Shown one piece after another: positions 1 to 8,692 of a stretch of 64,000 nt of DNA (its first letter is position 1; each line of letters opens with the position of its first letter). This stretch comes from an uncultured Bacteroides sp. (GTDB lineage: Bacteria; Bacteroidota; Bacteroidia; Bacteroidales; Bacteroidaceae). The stretch is from assembly GCA_937890825.1 (NCBI GenBank), contig CALADS010000071.1:30040-94039 (forward strand), read 5' to 3'. A program made the translations under genes and the position numbers. Under the pieces are notes generated by a model. That model did no database searches. It was not told where the DNA came from and saw only the letters and a program-made list of their open reading frames with translations.

Positions 1-1438
1 TCCAATTATAATTATCCAAATCCTGGCCTCTACGGGTAGGGTCGATACATTCCATTGCCGCACGGTCGGTCTTTACTAAATCTTCGTGCTTACCGCTCAG
101 ACACACCCAGCGGAAAGGACCATAGCCATAATCAAACAACTCCGGTCCCATGATATCTTCCACATAACTGGGGAATATGAAACCGTTCTTGGCATCTCCG
201 CCACGGGCTATCTCTGTTACGCCGGCATCGAAGACAGCCTTCATAAAGGAGTTGCCGTAATCAAAGAAATACGTACCTCTGTCCACCAACAGCTTAATCA
301 TCCGATAATGCGTATGTAGTGTGGAATCCACCAAATAGCAAAAATAGTCATGATTGCTATGCAGCATAGCTGTGCGCTCTTCGAACGTGATGCCTACCGG
401 ACAGTAGCCACCATCATATACAGCGTGGCAGGAAGTCTGGTCAGATAAAAGGTCTATGTGGATGTGCTTTTCTACCGCATAGTGCAGCAAATCCACTACA
501 TTGCCATGAAAAGCGATAGATACGGCTCTGTTTTCCTGCATGGCCTGACGAGCCAGTTCATAAGCTTCTTCTTCAGAATCTGTAACATGCCCCACCCATC
601 CTTGCCGATAGCGCGTTTCAATGCGGGAAGCGTCCACCTCGGCTATGATGGCTGCTGCTCCTGCCATCTCTGCAGCTTTGGGCTGTGCTCCACTCATGCC
701 TCCCAAACCGGAAGACACGAAAAGTTTACCATGCAGATTGCCGTCTTGCGGAATACCCAGCTTCAGCCTGCCGGCATTCAGCAGTGTATTGAATGTGCCG
801 TGTACAATTCCTTGCGGACCAATATACATCCATCCGCCGGCTGTCATCTGCCCATAATTGGCTACCCCCATCTGCATGGCCGTGTGCCAATCATTCTGAT
901 TGTCGTACAGCCCCACCATCAAGGCATTGGTAATAATCACCCGCGGTGCATCGGGCTTCGACTTGAAGAGTCCCAGCGGATGCCCACTCTCTATCACCAA
1001 CGTCTGGTCTTGAGTCAGTTCTTCCAAATATTGCTTTATCAAACGATACTGCATCCAATTCTGACACACCTGTCCTGTTTCACCATAAGTCACCAGCTCA
1101 TAAGGATAAAGGGCAATGTCAAAGCAAAGATTGTTGTCTATCATCACCTGAAAAGCTTTTCCTTCTATACACTTTCCCTTATATTCATCGATAGGCTTAG
1201 CTTTCAAATCACCTTGCGGACGATAACGATAGCCATAGATACGTCCTCGCATTCGAAGTTCTTCCAGAAACTCCGGTGCCAGCGTTTCGTGTAATTCTTT
1301 AGGAATATAACGCAATGCATTCTTCAAAGCCGTGGCAGTCTGCTCTGGTGTAAGCGTATAACCACGATCCGGCGCCCGCCGGATGCCTTCTACAAAAGTA
1401 GGATAAGGAGGCAAATTCTTACTTAAAGTTATCTCCAT
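1..1438 (-). CDS. hutU: Urocanate hydratase, partial (3' end beyond window)
   Basis: Urocanase converts urocanate to imidazolone propionate, the second step of histidine breakdown, in the cytoplasm with bound NAD. The reading frame runs leftward from an ATG at 1436-1438 to the window edge without a stop, giving about 479 residues of a protein that in this group is usually over 650 residues. Recognisable urocanase segments are the ESGHPLGLF stretch, the MYIGPQGIVHGT stretch and the GLGGMSGAQ motif of the NAD-binding core. No other hut gene is visible because the frame leaves the window. The start is the first Met of the open frame and begins MEITLSKNL. No clear -7 promoter element was seen in the 277 bases before it. 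Confidence 0.95.
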   Translation of the reverse strand, partial: MEITLSKNLPPYPTFVEGIRRAPDRGYTLTPEQTATALKNALRYIPKELHETLAPEFLEELRMRGRIYGYRYRPQGDLKAKPIDEYKGKCIEGKAFQVMIDNNLCFDIALYPYELVTYGETGQVCQNWMQYRLIKQYLEELTQDQTLVIESGHPLGLFKSKPDAPRVIITNALMVGLYDNQNDWHTAMQMGVANYGQMTAGGWMYIGPQGIVHGTFNTLLNAGRLKLGIPQDGNLHGKLFVSSGLGGMSGAQPKAAEMAGAAAIIAEVDASRIETRYRQGWVGHVTDSEEEAYELARQAMQENRAVSIAFHGNVVDLLHYAVEKHIHIDLLSDQTSCHAVYDGGYCPVGITFEERTAMLHSNHDYFCYLVDSTLHTHYRMIKLLVDRGTYFFDYGNSFMKAVFDAGVTEIARGGDAKNGFIFPSYVEDIMGPELFDYGYGPFRWVCLSGKHEDLVKTDRAAMECIDPTRRGQDLDNYNW

Positions 1439-1678
1439 AGTATAATTGGATAAAAAGGGTTACAAATTGTCAGCTTATTATCACTGAAACAGCCGCAATA
1501 TAAAAAAACAATCCGATATTTACAATATATCGACCCTGTTATTTAACATTAAGTCAGAATTCTTTCAACTATCCATTTTATTTTTCCACAGCCTGCACCT
1601 CTGTGCAAGACAACACTTTGAACGCACAAATTTCTAGGTTTATGAACTGACAGACAAATAACGAGACTTTAAATCTTG

Positions 1679-1686
1679 TAATTTTG
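1679..1686 (+). promoter_or_regulatory. Bacteroides -7 element (TAATTTTG)
   Basis: The octamer matches the Bacteroides primary sigma factor consensus TAnnTTTG and lies 29 bases before the SGNH hydrolase start. No good -33 TTTG partner is present, so the call rests on the -7 box and its position. Confidence 0.5.
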
Positions 1687-1715
1687 CAGAGTATTACACT
1701 TAAATAAAAAACACC

Positions 1716-2429
1716 ATGATGAAAAAGACATTGATTATGCTAATTATGATGAGCTGTGCCTGTATGGCATTTACTCAGTCAGTCAGCGAGCGGCTTGCTC
1801 CCGTCGCAAATTCCAAAGAAAAGCCTGCCGGTCTATTGGCCGGCAAGCAAATAGGAATCATCGGAGACAGCTATGTACGCAATCATAGAGATAAAATAGA
1901 AAACACTTGGCACTATAAATTCGCCCAAAAGCATGGTATGCATTATTTCAACTACGGCAGAAATGGAAATTGCATCTCAATAGACTTGAAACAGTGGGGA
2001 CAAGGCATGTATGAGCGCTATAAAACCATGAAAGATTCATTAGACTACGTGGTAGTAATAGCCGGTCATAATGATGCTGCAAGGATGGATTCTATCGGCA
2101 TGGATATATTCAAAGAAAAACTCCATATACTATGCCAAGGACTCATAGAAAAATATCCCACTGCTAAAATATTCTTTTTTACACCATGGACTTGCGAGAA
2201 TTTCATCGGAAGTCATCGGCAAGCTGTAGTGGATAGCATATTGCAAATCTGCGGCAGCTACGGCATTCCTGTATTCGATGCCGCACGATACGGCAACATC
2301 TTCGCAGCCAGCACCTCATTCCGTAAAATCTATTTCCAAGGAGGAACCGGAAAAGACACGGCCCATCTGAATGTGAAAGGACACGACCGATTTTTACCCA
2401 TCGCTGAGAAATTCATTCTAGAGCATTAA
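1716..2429 (+). CDS. Secreted SGNH/GDSL-family hydrolase
   Basis: A 237-residue protein with an N-terminal signal peptide (hydrophobic residues about 5-20, likely cut near TQS) followed by an SGNH hydrolase domain. Block I is the GDS motif with the nucleophile Ser52, block III is represented by GHNDA near residue 125, and block V is DTAH with Asp214 and His217 completing the catalytic triad. Such enzymes hydrolyse esters, often acetyl groups on polysaccharides; the substrate here cannot be read from sequence. It is a single gene, flanked by divergent hutU and convergent uxuA. Met1 and Met2 are adjacent, so the start could be 1716 or 1719. The size is normal for a minimal SGNH enzyme. Confidence 0.82.
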   Translation: MMKKTLIMLIMMSCACMAFTQSVSERLAPVANSKEKPAGLLAGKQIGIIGDSYVRNHRDKIENTWHYKFAQKHGMHYFNYGRNGNCISIDLKQWGQGMYERYKTMKDSLDYVVVIAGHNDAARMDSIGMDIFKEKLHILCQGLIEKYPTAKIFFFTPWTCENFIGSHRQAVVDSILQICGSYGIPVFDAARYGNIFAASTSFRKIYFQGGTGKDTAHLNVKGHDRFLPIAEKFILEH

Positions 2430-2454
2430 CAGAAAAACTTGGTTCAGGTATTAC

Positions 2455-2508
2455 ATTACACTTTGTTCCAGCCTTTCTATTTTTTAGAGAACCGGAGCAA
2501 AGTGTAAT
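2455..2508. repeat. Inverted repeat between convergent genes (terminator-like)
   Basis: Arms 2455-2469 (ATTACACTTTGTTCC) and 2494-2508 pair over 15 bases with one G-T wobble around a 24-base loop. It sits between the ends of the SGNH gene and uxuA. There is no strong T tract, so it may be a bidirectional terminator of weak type or an RNA-stabilising hairpin. Confidence 0.5.
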
Positions 2509-2570
2509 AAAAGATAGCATGAATAAGGCCTTTATCAAGCATTCCCCATTTCTATCCAAGAGAAATTAGG

Positions 2571-3698
2571 TTATATCAGCCCCCTCCTCAATTCATCGTC
2601 TACTGCTGCCATCAGCCCTTCCACCTGCCCCAAAGCAAGCATACGGCCATGGAAGGAATATCCGGCATTGTAGCCCATTTCTTCATCACCCAGCATCATT
2701 CTGGCATGATCTACACGCATGGGAAGTCCGGGATTTTCTTTTTCGAAGATTCTTATCAGTTCCAACAGATGCCCCCTGCCTGTGAGATGTGTACTTTCAA
2801 TAAAGTCTCCGCCAGGCATGGCATCGGTACTTCGCAAATGTACGAAATGTGTACGTTTGGCAAATTTCCTTGCCAGTTCGCGCGTGTCATTATGCGTTCC
2901 GGCACTTAACGACCCGGCACAGAAGGTAAGTCCGTTGTGCGGATTGTCCACTGCCTGTAAGAACCAGGCAATATCTTCTGCATCAGTAACAATGCGGGGA
3001 AGTCCGAGTATCTGGAAAGGAGGGTCGTCCGGATGTACACACATATTTACCCCATATTCTTCACAGACAGGCATAATGACAGAGAGGAAATAACGCATAT
3101 TTTCACGAAGAGCCTGACGGTCTATTCCTTCATACAAGGCCAGCAGACGCTTGAAGATAGCTACCGGATTCTTATCGCCCTCGCGGATGTTGCCGTTGAC
3201 AAACCCCTGCGTTTTCACAATGATAGAATCTATCAATTCGTCTTTTTCTTCCTGAGTCATTACCTTGTCGAGTTCCTCTACCTTCCGAAGTTCCTCTGCC
3301 GAATAATCAGCGGCAGCACCGCTTCGTGCCAGAATTTTCACATCAAAATAGACAAATCTGAGTCGGTCGAAATAAAGCGAGCTCGTTCCGTCGGGCCAGG
3401 GATGCTGCAAATCTGTCCGCACCCAGTCTATAACCGGCATGAAGTTATAGCATACAGTCTTTACTCCGCATTTTCCTAAATTAGCCAAGCTTACTTTATA
3501 ATTTTCTATCAAACGGTCTCGTTCGGGACCTGCATATTTGATAGCTTCACACACAGGAAGGCTTTCTACTACCGACCACCGCATGCCGTAGGATTCTATA
3601 TACGTTTGCAAATCTCGGATGGCTTCTTCCGTCCAGATTTCACCATTAGGAATATCATGCAAGGCCGTTACAATGCCCTCCACACCTATTTGCCGGAG
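2571..3698 (-). pseudogene. uxuA: Mannonate dehydratase, 5'-truncated
   Basis: UxuA dehydrates D-mannonate to 2-keto-3-deoxygluconate in hexuronate catabolism. The frame encodes a good UxuA body: VEGIVTALHDIPNGEIW near the start, VCYNFMPVIDW, MCVHPDDPP with metal-binding residues, and the C-terminal VDHARMMLGDE. Homology begins only at LRQIGVEG. About 20-25 N-terminal residues of the family, containing the initiator Met and the WRWFG-type start, are absent. Reading upstream, the codon before LRQIG is TTT and the next is TGA (3702-3704), and the DNA there belongs to a different gene on the other strand. The only in-frame start left is a GTG at 3681-3683, without a promoter. I call it a broken gene; a rescued shorter product of 370 residues cannot be excluded. 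Confidence 0.8.
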
Positions 3699-4006
3699 AA
3701 ATCATAGCCTATATAAACAAAAAATACACCGAAAACATTACTCTGGACCACATTTCATCCCTAGCTGCCATGAACCCTACGGCATTCTGCAGGTTCTTCA
3801 AAGAGAATACCGGAAAGACTCTGATACAGTACATTACAGATATGCGAATAGGATATGCCTGCAAGCTGCTGGCCCATGATACCTTCAACATCTCACAGAT
3901 AAGCATGGAATGCGGATTTGAGAGCATCGTACATTTTAACCGATGTTTTAAGAAAAACATGGGAATTACAGCTTCTGAATATCGCAAAAGAATATTAGAA
4001 CTCTAG
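3699..4006 (+). pseudogene. AraC-family regulator, C-terminal DNA-binding domain only
   Basis: In frame with the Met at 3770, the codons from about 3701 read IIAYINKKYTENITLDHIS, the first helix region of an AraC/XylS DNA-binding domain. It continues through MNPTAFCRFFKENTGKTLIQY and the second helix-turn-helix ISMECGFESIVHFNRCFKK to a stop at 4006. The whole domain, about 100 residues, is present, but the N-terminal ligand-binding part, the start and the promoter are missing. Homology starts within a few bases of where uxuA homology stops, which marks a deletion or join point at about 3696-3702. The intact family member would be around 280-300 residues. A 78-residue product from 3770 would lack part of the first helix. 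Confidence 0.78.
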
Positions 4007-4063
4007 AAACTCAAAAAAACATAAAAGCCTCTGTACTTCTGCCTTTCCTTTACTGGATTTATA

Positions 4064-4071
4064 TACTTTTG
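4064..4071 (+). promoter_or_regulatory. Bacteroides -7 element (TACTTTTG) for corA
   Basis: Matches TAnnTTTG. Transcription would begin near 4078, leaving a leader of about 130 bases before corA. Confidence 0.55.
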
Positions 4072-4102
4072 TACGGTTAAAAACAAACAATTATCTATAG
4101 AA

Positions 4103-4144
4103 ATGGACGATTCAAATCTACGAACGTGCAATAGTATTAACTGA
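4103..4144 (+). other. Possible 13-residue leader ORF ahead of corA
   Basis: An ATG shortly after the presumed transcription start opens a 13-codon frame (MDDSNLRTCNSIN, stop TGA at 4142-4144). It lies fully inside the corA leader. No transcription attenuator hairpin could be seen with it, so this is a weak candidate that may be chance. Confidence 0.2.
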
Positions 4145-4211
4145 TCCTACAAGGCAATCACCACTCTGAATGCCTCTGTACGGATATAAACGAACGAAAG
4201 GAGGCAATAAG

Positions 4212-5135
4212 ATGAGAAAATATCTTTATTGTGAAAATGGCTTTGTAGAAAAGCCGCAATGGATGCCAAACTGCTGGGTAAATGTAGAATGCCCCGACCA
4301 AAGTGATTTTGATTTTCTGACGAAAGAATTAAAAGTTCCCGAATCTTTTTTAGAAGATATCGCCGATATTGACGAACGTCCGCGTACCGATACGGAAGAT
4401 AATTGGCTACTCACCATTATACGCATCCCGCTGCAACAGCAAGGTAGCATTCCTTACATCACAGTACCCATCGGTATCATTACAAACAATGAAATCATTG
4501 TAACCGTGTGTTATCATTCTACGGAAATGATTCCCGATTTCATTGCTCACACACGCCGGAAAGGGGTGATTGTGCCTAATAAATTTGAATTGATTTTACG
4601 GCTTATCTACTCATCCACTGTATGGTTCCTGAAGTATCTGAAACAGATAAATAATGATGTAACTGCCGCAGAAAAAGAGTTGGAAAGAAGCATACGTAAT
4701 GAGGACTTGCTAAGATTGATGAAACTGCAAAAAACACTGGTGTATTTCAATACGTCCATTCGTGGGAATGAAGTGATGATAGGCAAGCTGCAAAGTATCT
4801 TTCAGGAAAAAGACTATAAAAACCGTGATCTGATAGAAGATGTAGTCATTGAATTAAAGCAGGCTTATAACATGGTTAATATCTACAGCGATATTTTAAC
4901 CGGAACCATGGATGCCTTTGCTTCCATCATATCCAATAACGTGAATACCATCATGAAGCGCATGACCAGCATTTCCATCATTCTGATGGTACCCACATTG
5001 ATAGCCAGTTTCTATGGAATGAACGTAGATGTGCACGCAGATGCCTTGCCGCACGCGTTTAGCTTTATCATTTTAGCGTCTATCGCTTTATCTGCATTGG
5101 CTTTCGTTATTTTCAGAAAGATAAAGTGGTTCTGA
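4212..5135 (+). CDS. corA: CorA-type divalent cation (Mg2+/Co2+) transporter
   Basis: A 307-residue inner-membrane ion channel-transporter. It has the CorA layout: a long cytoplasmic N-terminal domain rich in charged helices (residues about 1-240), then two C-terminal membrane segments. The first ends in the diagnostic YGMN motif and the second is the final hydrophobic stretch before RKIKWF. The frame is open from an ATG at 4170, but I place the start at 4212 because it is directly preceded by a strong Shine-Dalgarno-like AAAGGAGG and gives the usual length. It stands alone: behind it is the AraC fragment, ahead lies the palindrome array and a convergent operon. Ion specificity cannot be decided from sequence. 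Confidence 0.9.
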   Translation: MRKYLYCENGFVEKPQWMPNCWVNVECPDQSDFDFLTKELKVPESFLEDIADIDERPRTDTEDNWLLTIIRIPLQQQGSIPYITVPIGIITNNEIIVTVCYHSTEMIPDFIAHTRRKGVIVPNKFELILRLIYSSTVWFLKYLKQINNDVTAAEKELERSIRNEDLLRLMKLQKTLVYFNTSIRGNEVMIGKLQSIFQEKDYKNRDLIEDVVIELKQAYNMVNIYSDILTGTMDAFASIISNNVNTIMKRMTSISIILMVPTLIASFYGMNVDVHADALPHAFSFIILASIALSALAFVIFRKIKWF

Positions 5136-5171
5136 AAAGGCCTGCAACCTACACTCAGATACTGGTTTGCA

Positions 5172-5263
5172 AACTATAAACGGCACTGCCGTTTGTACAA
5201 ACGGCGATGGCGTTTATATAAACGACGGTGCTGCTTATACAAACGGCAGTGCCGTTTATAGTT
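5172..5263. repeat. 92-bp array of four 21-bp palindromic units, copy 1
   Basis: Four 17-bp imperfect palindromes of the form AAACGGCNNTGCCGTTT start at 5178, 5199, 5220 and 5241, an exact 21-bp period, joined by the 4-bp linkers GTAC, ATAT and ATAC. The ends AACTATAAAC and GTTTATAGTT make the whole element an inverted repeat. A second copy of exactly 92 bp is at 41750-41841 with 10 differences, all inside the units; linkers and ends are identical. Both copies lie between convergent genes. Function unknown; bidirectional termination or protein binding are the obvious options. Confidence 0.9.
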
Positions 5264-5300
5264 CTATCCCAATATCTCTCACTTTTATACAAGAGTGAAA

Positions 5301-8300
5301 TCATTCATCCGCCATAGGAATCACTTCCTGCATATAGATGGCATCCAGACTCCACAGAGCAGCATCATTGGTACTGATACTTTTACATTCATCCAGTGGT
5401 GCAGGCACTTCCGGAGGCAACACTTTCTCTACCCTGAACGGAGGAGCCGGTGTATGTTCCAAGCGTGTGAACAAGTCTGTCCAAGCCTCGTGAGCCAGCC
5501 GGAAATTACAGGTGTGATACGCAGCATACCCCAACAAACGGGAAATACGGAAACGGTTCTTTCTCAACTCCCATGCCTTCTGTTTGTAGTGCAAAGCAAA
5601 ATCAAGCCAAGTATCCCTCCAATCCGGAAAGTCAATCATCCGCATCATTTCGTTCATCACCTCAAATCCCCCCATAATAGCCATCAAATGATTGGTAGTT
5701 TCTAATTTGGGGTCGCATTCAGTGGTAATTATCCCCGTTGCAGGATCATACCCCAAAGCCAACGGCCCGGTAAAAATACGATTGGGCAAGGCTGCGATAC
5801 TTTTCATCCCTGTTAGAATCTTATCGCGATATTTCAGATTGCCCGTACGTTCCCATTCAGTCATCCAGTTACCTGCATAGGCCAACCAATCAGGCCCGAT
5901 ACGCAAACGGGCCGGAGCCGTACAAGGATACATTTCACGGGGCTGAGCCAAACGCATAGGGTCGAGCGTGTACAATTTCAAATCTGCATCTTTAACCTCA
6001 GTCATCAGGTCACCACAGCGTTCATCTGTAGTGAGGTAATAATAAAACCGGTTCCAGGCAGCCTGGCTGATACGTGCCTCTTTAGCTCCACAGCCCCAAT
6101 GGCTTACATTATGACGGCTGCCTAGTCCTGCGTTCGGACCTATATGATACACATCCACTTCGGCCGTGTGTCGGGTCATCGCTTCGGCCATTTTCCAAAT
6201 ATCCGCTCTGCCCGTCCGCAAGAAATTATACCAAAGCCACATATTGGAAGCCAATTCAGTATTGTCCCAGGCAAATCCACCAATGTCATAACGCCAGCTA
6301 TGGCGAACAGGGTCATAAGCATGCATCACATCTCCGTAATTCCAAAAACCATACCACTTATTCTGCTCTATCGCCTTCTGATAAAGGTCGATATAGGCAT
6401 CCAGACGGTCTTCTACCCGAGAACGGAAAGCATTGGTTCTATCCGGCAAACTCCATATGCCAAAAGCTTCCTGCCGATGCAAGTATTCCGGAGTAGGCAG
6501 CAGTACAGACAATGCTGTGACAGAATGAGCTTTCCGTGCGAAATCAGCCTTTCCCTGATAGCCACCCTGAGGCACCAGAGTTAAGGTATGTGTACGTGCA
6601 ATGCCGTAAGGTGTACTCAACCCCTCTTGTACATCTTCATAGCTGGCATTCAAATCATGAGCCACGTTATCATAATGGCGCAAATCCATCGGCTCTGCAT
6701 CAGGGCTCCATAGCCAGGCGGTAAGCAAGGCCTTCTCTTGTCTGGCATCAGACACTTCGAGAGCCGACGGATACGACTGCCAGAAATCGTGCAAAGCCAG
6801 CCCCATTCCGCCGGACACATCTCCCACAAAAGCATAGCCTTCACTCCGTGTGCCAGAGAAAGTTCCTATCCAAGGATTGTTGGCATTGGCACGTTTACGG
6901 ATAGAGAATGCATCAGCCGAGCCTTGCGACAGCCGATAACCATCCCAAGAAGCCCAATGGTCCAGCAGTTTCCGGTTCTTCTCATCAAAAGTTTCATAGG
7001 CAGGAATGCGTTTTCCCTCCATCTGCTGCTGTTGCATCAGCGGCCCGCTACCTTGCTTATCTCCCCAAGTCAATATTCTACGCCCCACCAACGGCTGCAC
7101 AGGTTCACTCCACACCCCTCCGTCGGCACAAGAAAAAGCCACGTGCCTATTATACAAAGCCTCACGCATAGGTACCTCCAACTGCACGCCCAAACTTCGG
7201 ATAAAATCTTTGGAAGAATCACCGTCATAAACCAGGCTATGCACCATCTTCACCTGTTCGCTACCGGCATAGAAATAAAGACGTACCACAAACGGAAGCC
7301 ACTTACGTCCGGAAGAATTGCCATGCATACCGGAAAGTTTCACGGATGCCCGCATCGTTCCCACACGCTCTACCTCTGCCGACTGTAGAATACTGGTAAA
7401 AGAATCAAACGTAAGTTGTGAAGTAGACGGCAGTAAAGGTTCGCTTTGGGTCTGGCAAAACAGCCGGACTTTCTCTCCTACCTTGGTTTTCTGATAAAAC
7501 AGGCTATCCAGCAAATACGCTCCCTGACGGGGAATAAAGGCAGTCACCTCACCGGTAGCAATCTGAATTCCTTGCGGCGTTTCCTTTACCGTTACGCCAA
7601 CATCCTGCGGTTGCTTTTTAAAAGACTTGCCTGCACCCTTTACCGCAGAAAGCTTGGCCGTTCCAGCCGGAATCACTGTTCCCACACCACTCCATTTCAC
7701 CGAGCCGTCCGGCCAGTAGGCCAGTGGCCAAGTATCTACAGGAAGGTGCTTTCCATCCTCTGTACGCAACTCCAGTCCCTGCCCTGAAAGCAATTCGCCT
7801 TGGGCGAAAGGAATGCCGAAACTTACCGGTTTATCTGCTTGAGGCACATCGCCAACCCAATGCAAAGGCACTTCCTGAGGCTGTAACGGAGCTGATTCAT
7901 ACCTGAAATTGGTGATGCGTGTGCGCGACAAGGTAGTACGGAACCCAAACCATCCTTCTTGCAACGGTTGAGGATCGCGAAAATCCACTAGACGCTTTCC
8001 GTCGATGTAATAACTCACGCGATTATTATCATTAGTAATTTTGATGTGATACCAATGATTAGGTTTCAGCAGATGAGCCGAATCGGTATATTCGCACAAT
8101 ACAGCAGGCCTGGCCTGCGCATCCGTAACTCCTTGCTCGTTGCCTGTATACCTCCTGAAGCGAGTCGTGGAATTGTAATTTCCCCCATAACCTAAATAAT
8201 ACAACTGCAGAGAATAGCAATTCACAAAAATTCCGCTACGCCACTTCTCCCGCTTCCAGAGATTATCGGGATATTTCGGGTCAGAAGCCATCCAAAAGCA

Positions 8301-8627
8301 ATTCAAATCACTCAGACGGTCGTTTTCATTTTCCACCACCACACAAGCATCGTATTCAATCGTTACCTTGCCTGCCATCTTTTCCTTTCTCCAAAGAGTC
8401 AGTCCCTTAGGAGATACGACTTCTACCGTATCTCCCAGAAAAGACACTTCATAGTTGGGCGACTCGGATTCTACTTTCCAATATTTGTTGAACTGACGTT
8501 TATTCAGTCCACTCACCACGACGCTCTGTGCCTGAGCCATATAGGCTACCCAAACAAATGACAAGAGCAAAAGGGTTCTCGACAAAGCGTTGTCCGCTTC
8601 TTTCAAACTCTTAACGTTATATTTCAT
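5301..8627 (-). CDS. DUF6250 plus YetA/PcRGLX-like (PL26-type) putative exo-rhamnogalacturonan lyase
   Basis: A 1108-residue secreted protein with a signal peptide (hydrophobic about 17-33, cut near AQA). Residues about 40-255 resemble the DUF6250 lectin-like domain (KVTIEYDACVVVENEN, ending GWFGFRTT). From about 265 it follows the PcRGLX/YetA layout: an N-terminal RIFT-barrel with the signature AYWPDGSVKW near residue 303, a central beta domain, and an alpha-barrel C-terminal part with DIGGFAWDNTE and NVSHWGCGAKEAR. PcRGLX is a PL26 exo-rhamnogalacturonan lyase, so cleavage of the rhamnogalacturonan I backbone is the best guess, not proved. It is the last gene of the leftward operon, 65 bases after the PL22-like gene, and ends close to the palindrome array. 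Confidence 0.75.
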   Translation of the reverse strand: MKYNVKSLKEADNALSRTLLLLSFVWVAYMAQAQSVVVSGLNKRQFNKYWKVESESPNYEVSFLGDTVEVVSPKGLTLWRKEKMAGKVTIEYDACVVVENENDRLSDLNCFWMASDPKYPDNLWKREKWRSGIFVNCYSLQLYYLGYGGNYNSTTRFRRYTGNEQGVTDAQARPAVLCEYTDSAHLLKPNHWYHIKITNDNNRVSYYIDGKRLVDFRDPQPLQEGWFGFRTTLSRTRITNFRYESAPLQPQEVPLHWVGDVPQADKPVSFGIPFAQGELLSGQGLELRTEDGKHLPVDTWPLAYWPDGSVKWSGVGTVIPAGTAKLSAVKGAGKSFKKQPQDVGVTVKETPQGIQIATGEVTAFIPRQGAYLLDSLFYQKTKVGEKVRLFCQTQSEPLLPSTSQLTFDSFTSILQSAEVERVGTMRASVKLSGMHGNSSGRKWLPFVVRLYFYAGSEQVKMVHSLVYDGDSSKDFIRSLGVQLEVPMREALYNRHVAFSCADGGVWSEPVQPLVGRRILTWGDKQGSGPLMQQQQMEGKRIPAYETFDEKNRKLLDHWASWDGYRLSQGSADAFSIRKRANANNPWIGTFSGTRSEGYAFVGDVSGGMGLALHDFWQSYPSALEVSDARQEKALLTAWLWSPDAEPMDLRHYDNVAHDLNASYEDVQEGLSTPYGIARTHTLTLVPQGGYQGKADFARKAHSVTALSVLLPTPEYLHRQEAFGIWSLPDRTNAFRSRVEDRLDAYIDLYQKAIEQNKWYGFWNYGDVMHAYDPVRHSWRYDIGGFAWDNTELASNMWLWYNFLRTGRADIWKMAEAMTRHTAEVDVYHIGPNAGLGSRHNVSHWGCGAKEARISQAAWNRFYYYLTTDERCGDLMTEVKDADLKLYTLDPMRLAQPREMYPCTAPARLRIGPDWLAYAGNWMTEWERTGNLKYRDKILTGMKSIAALPNRIFTGPLALGYDPATGIITTECDPKLETTNHLMAIMGGFEVMNEMMRMIDFPDWRDTWLDFALHYKQKAWELRKNRFRISRLLGYAAYHTCNFRLAHEAWTDLFTRLEHTPAPPFRVEKVLPPEVPAPLDECKSISTNDAALWSLDAIYMQEVIPMADE

Positions 8628-8692
8628 TGCATCAGATTTTCCTTGAATTCCGGCAGCCGGTGCCGCTATAGGGATACACTTTTCACTTGTTA

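Noticed and set aside
458..1294. Plus-strand frame of 278 codons at the left end
   Set aside because: It is antisense to the urocanase frame, whose motifs are clear; the amino-acid make-up (many His, Cys, Ser) is that of a shadow.
5172..5263. The palindrome array as a CRISPR array
   Set aside because: Units are contiguous with 4-bp linkers; there are no unique spacers and no cas genes.
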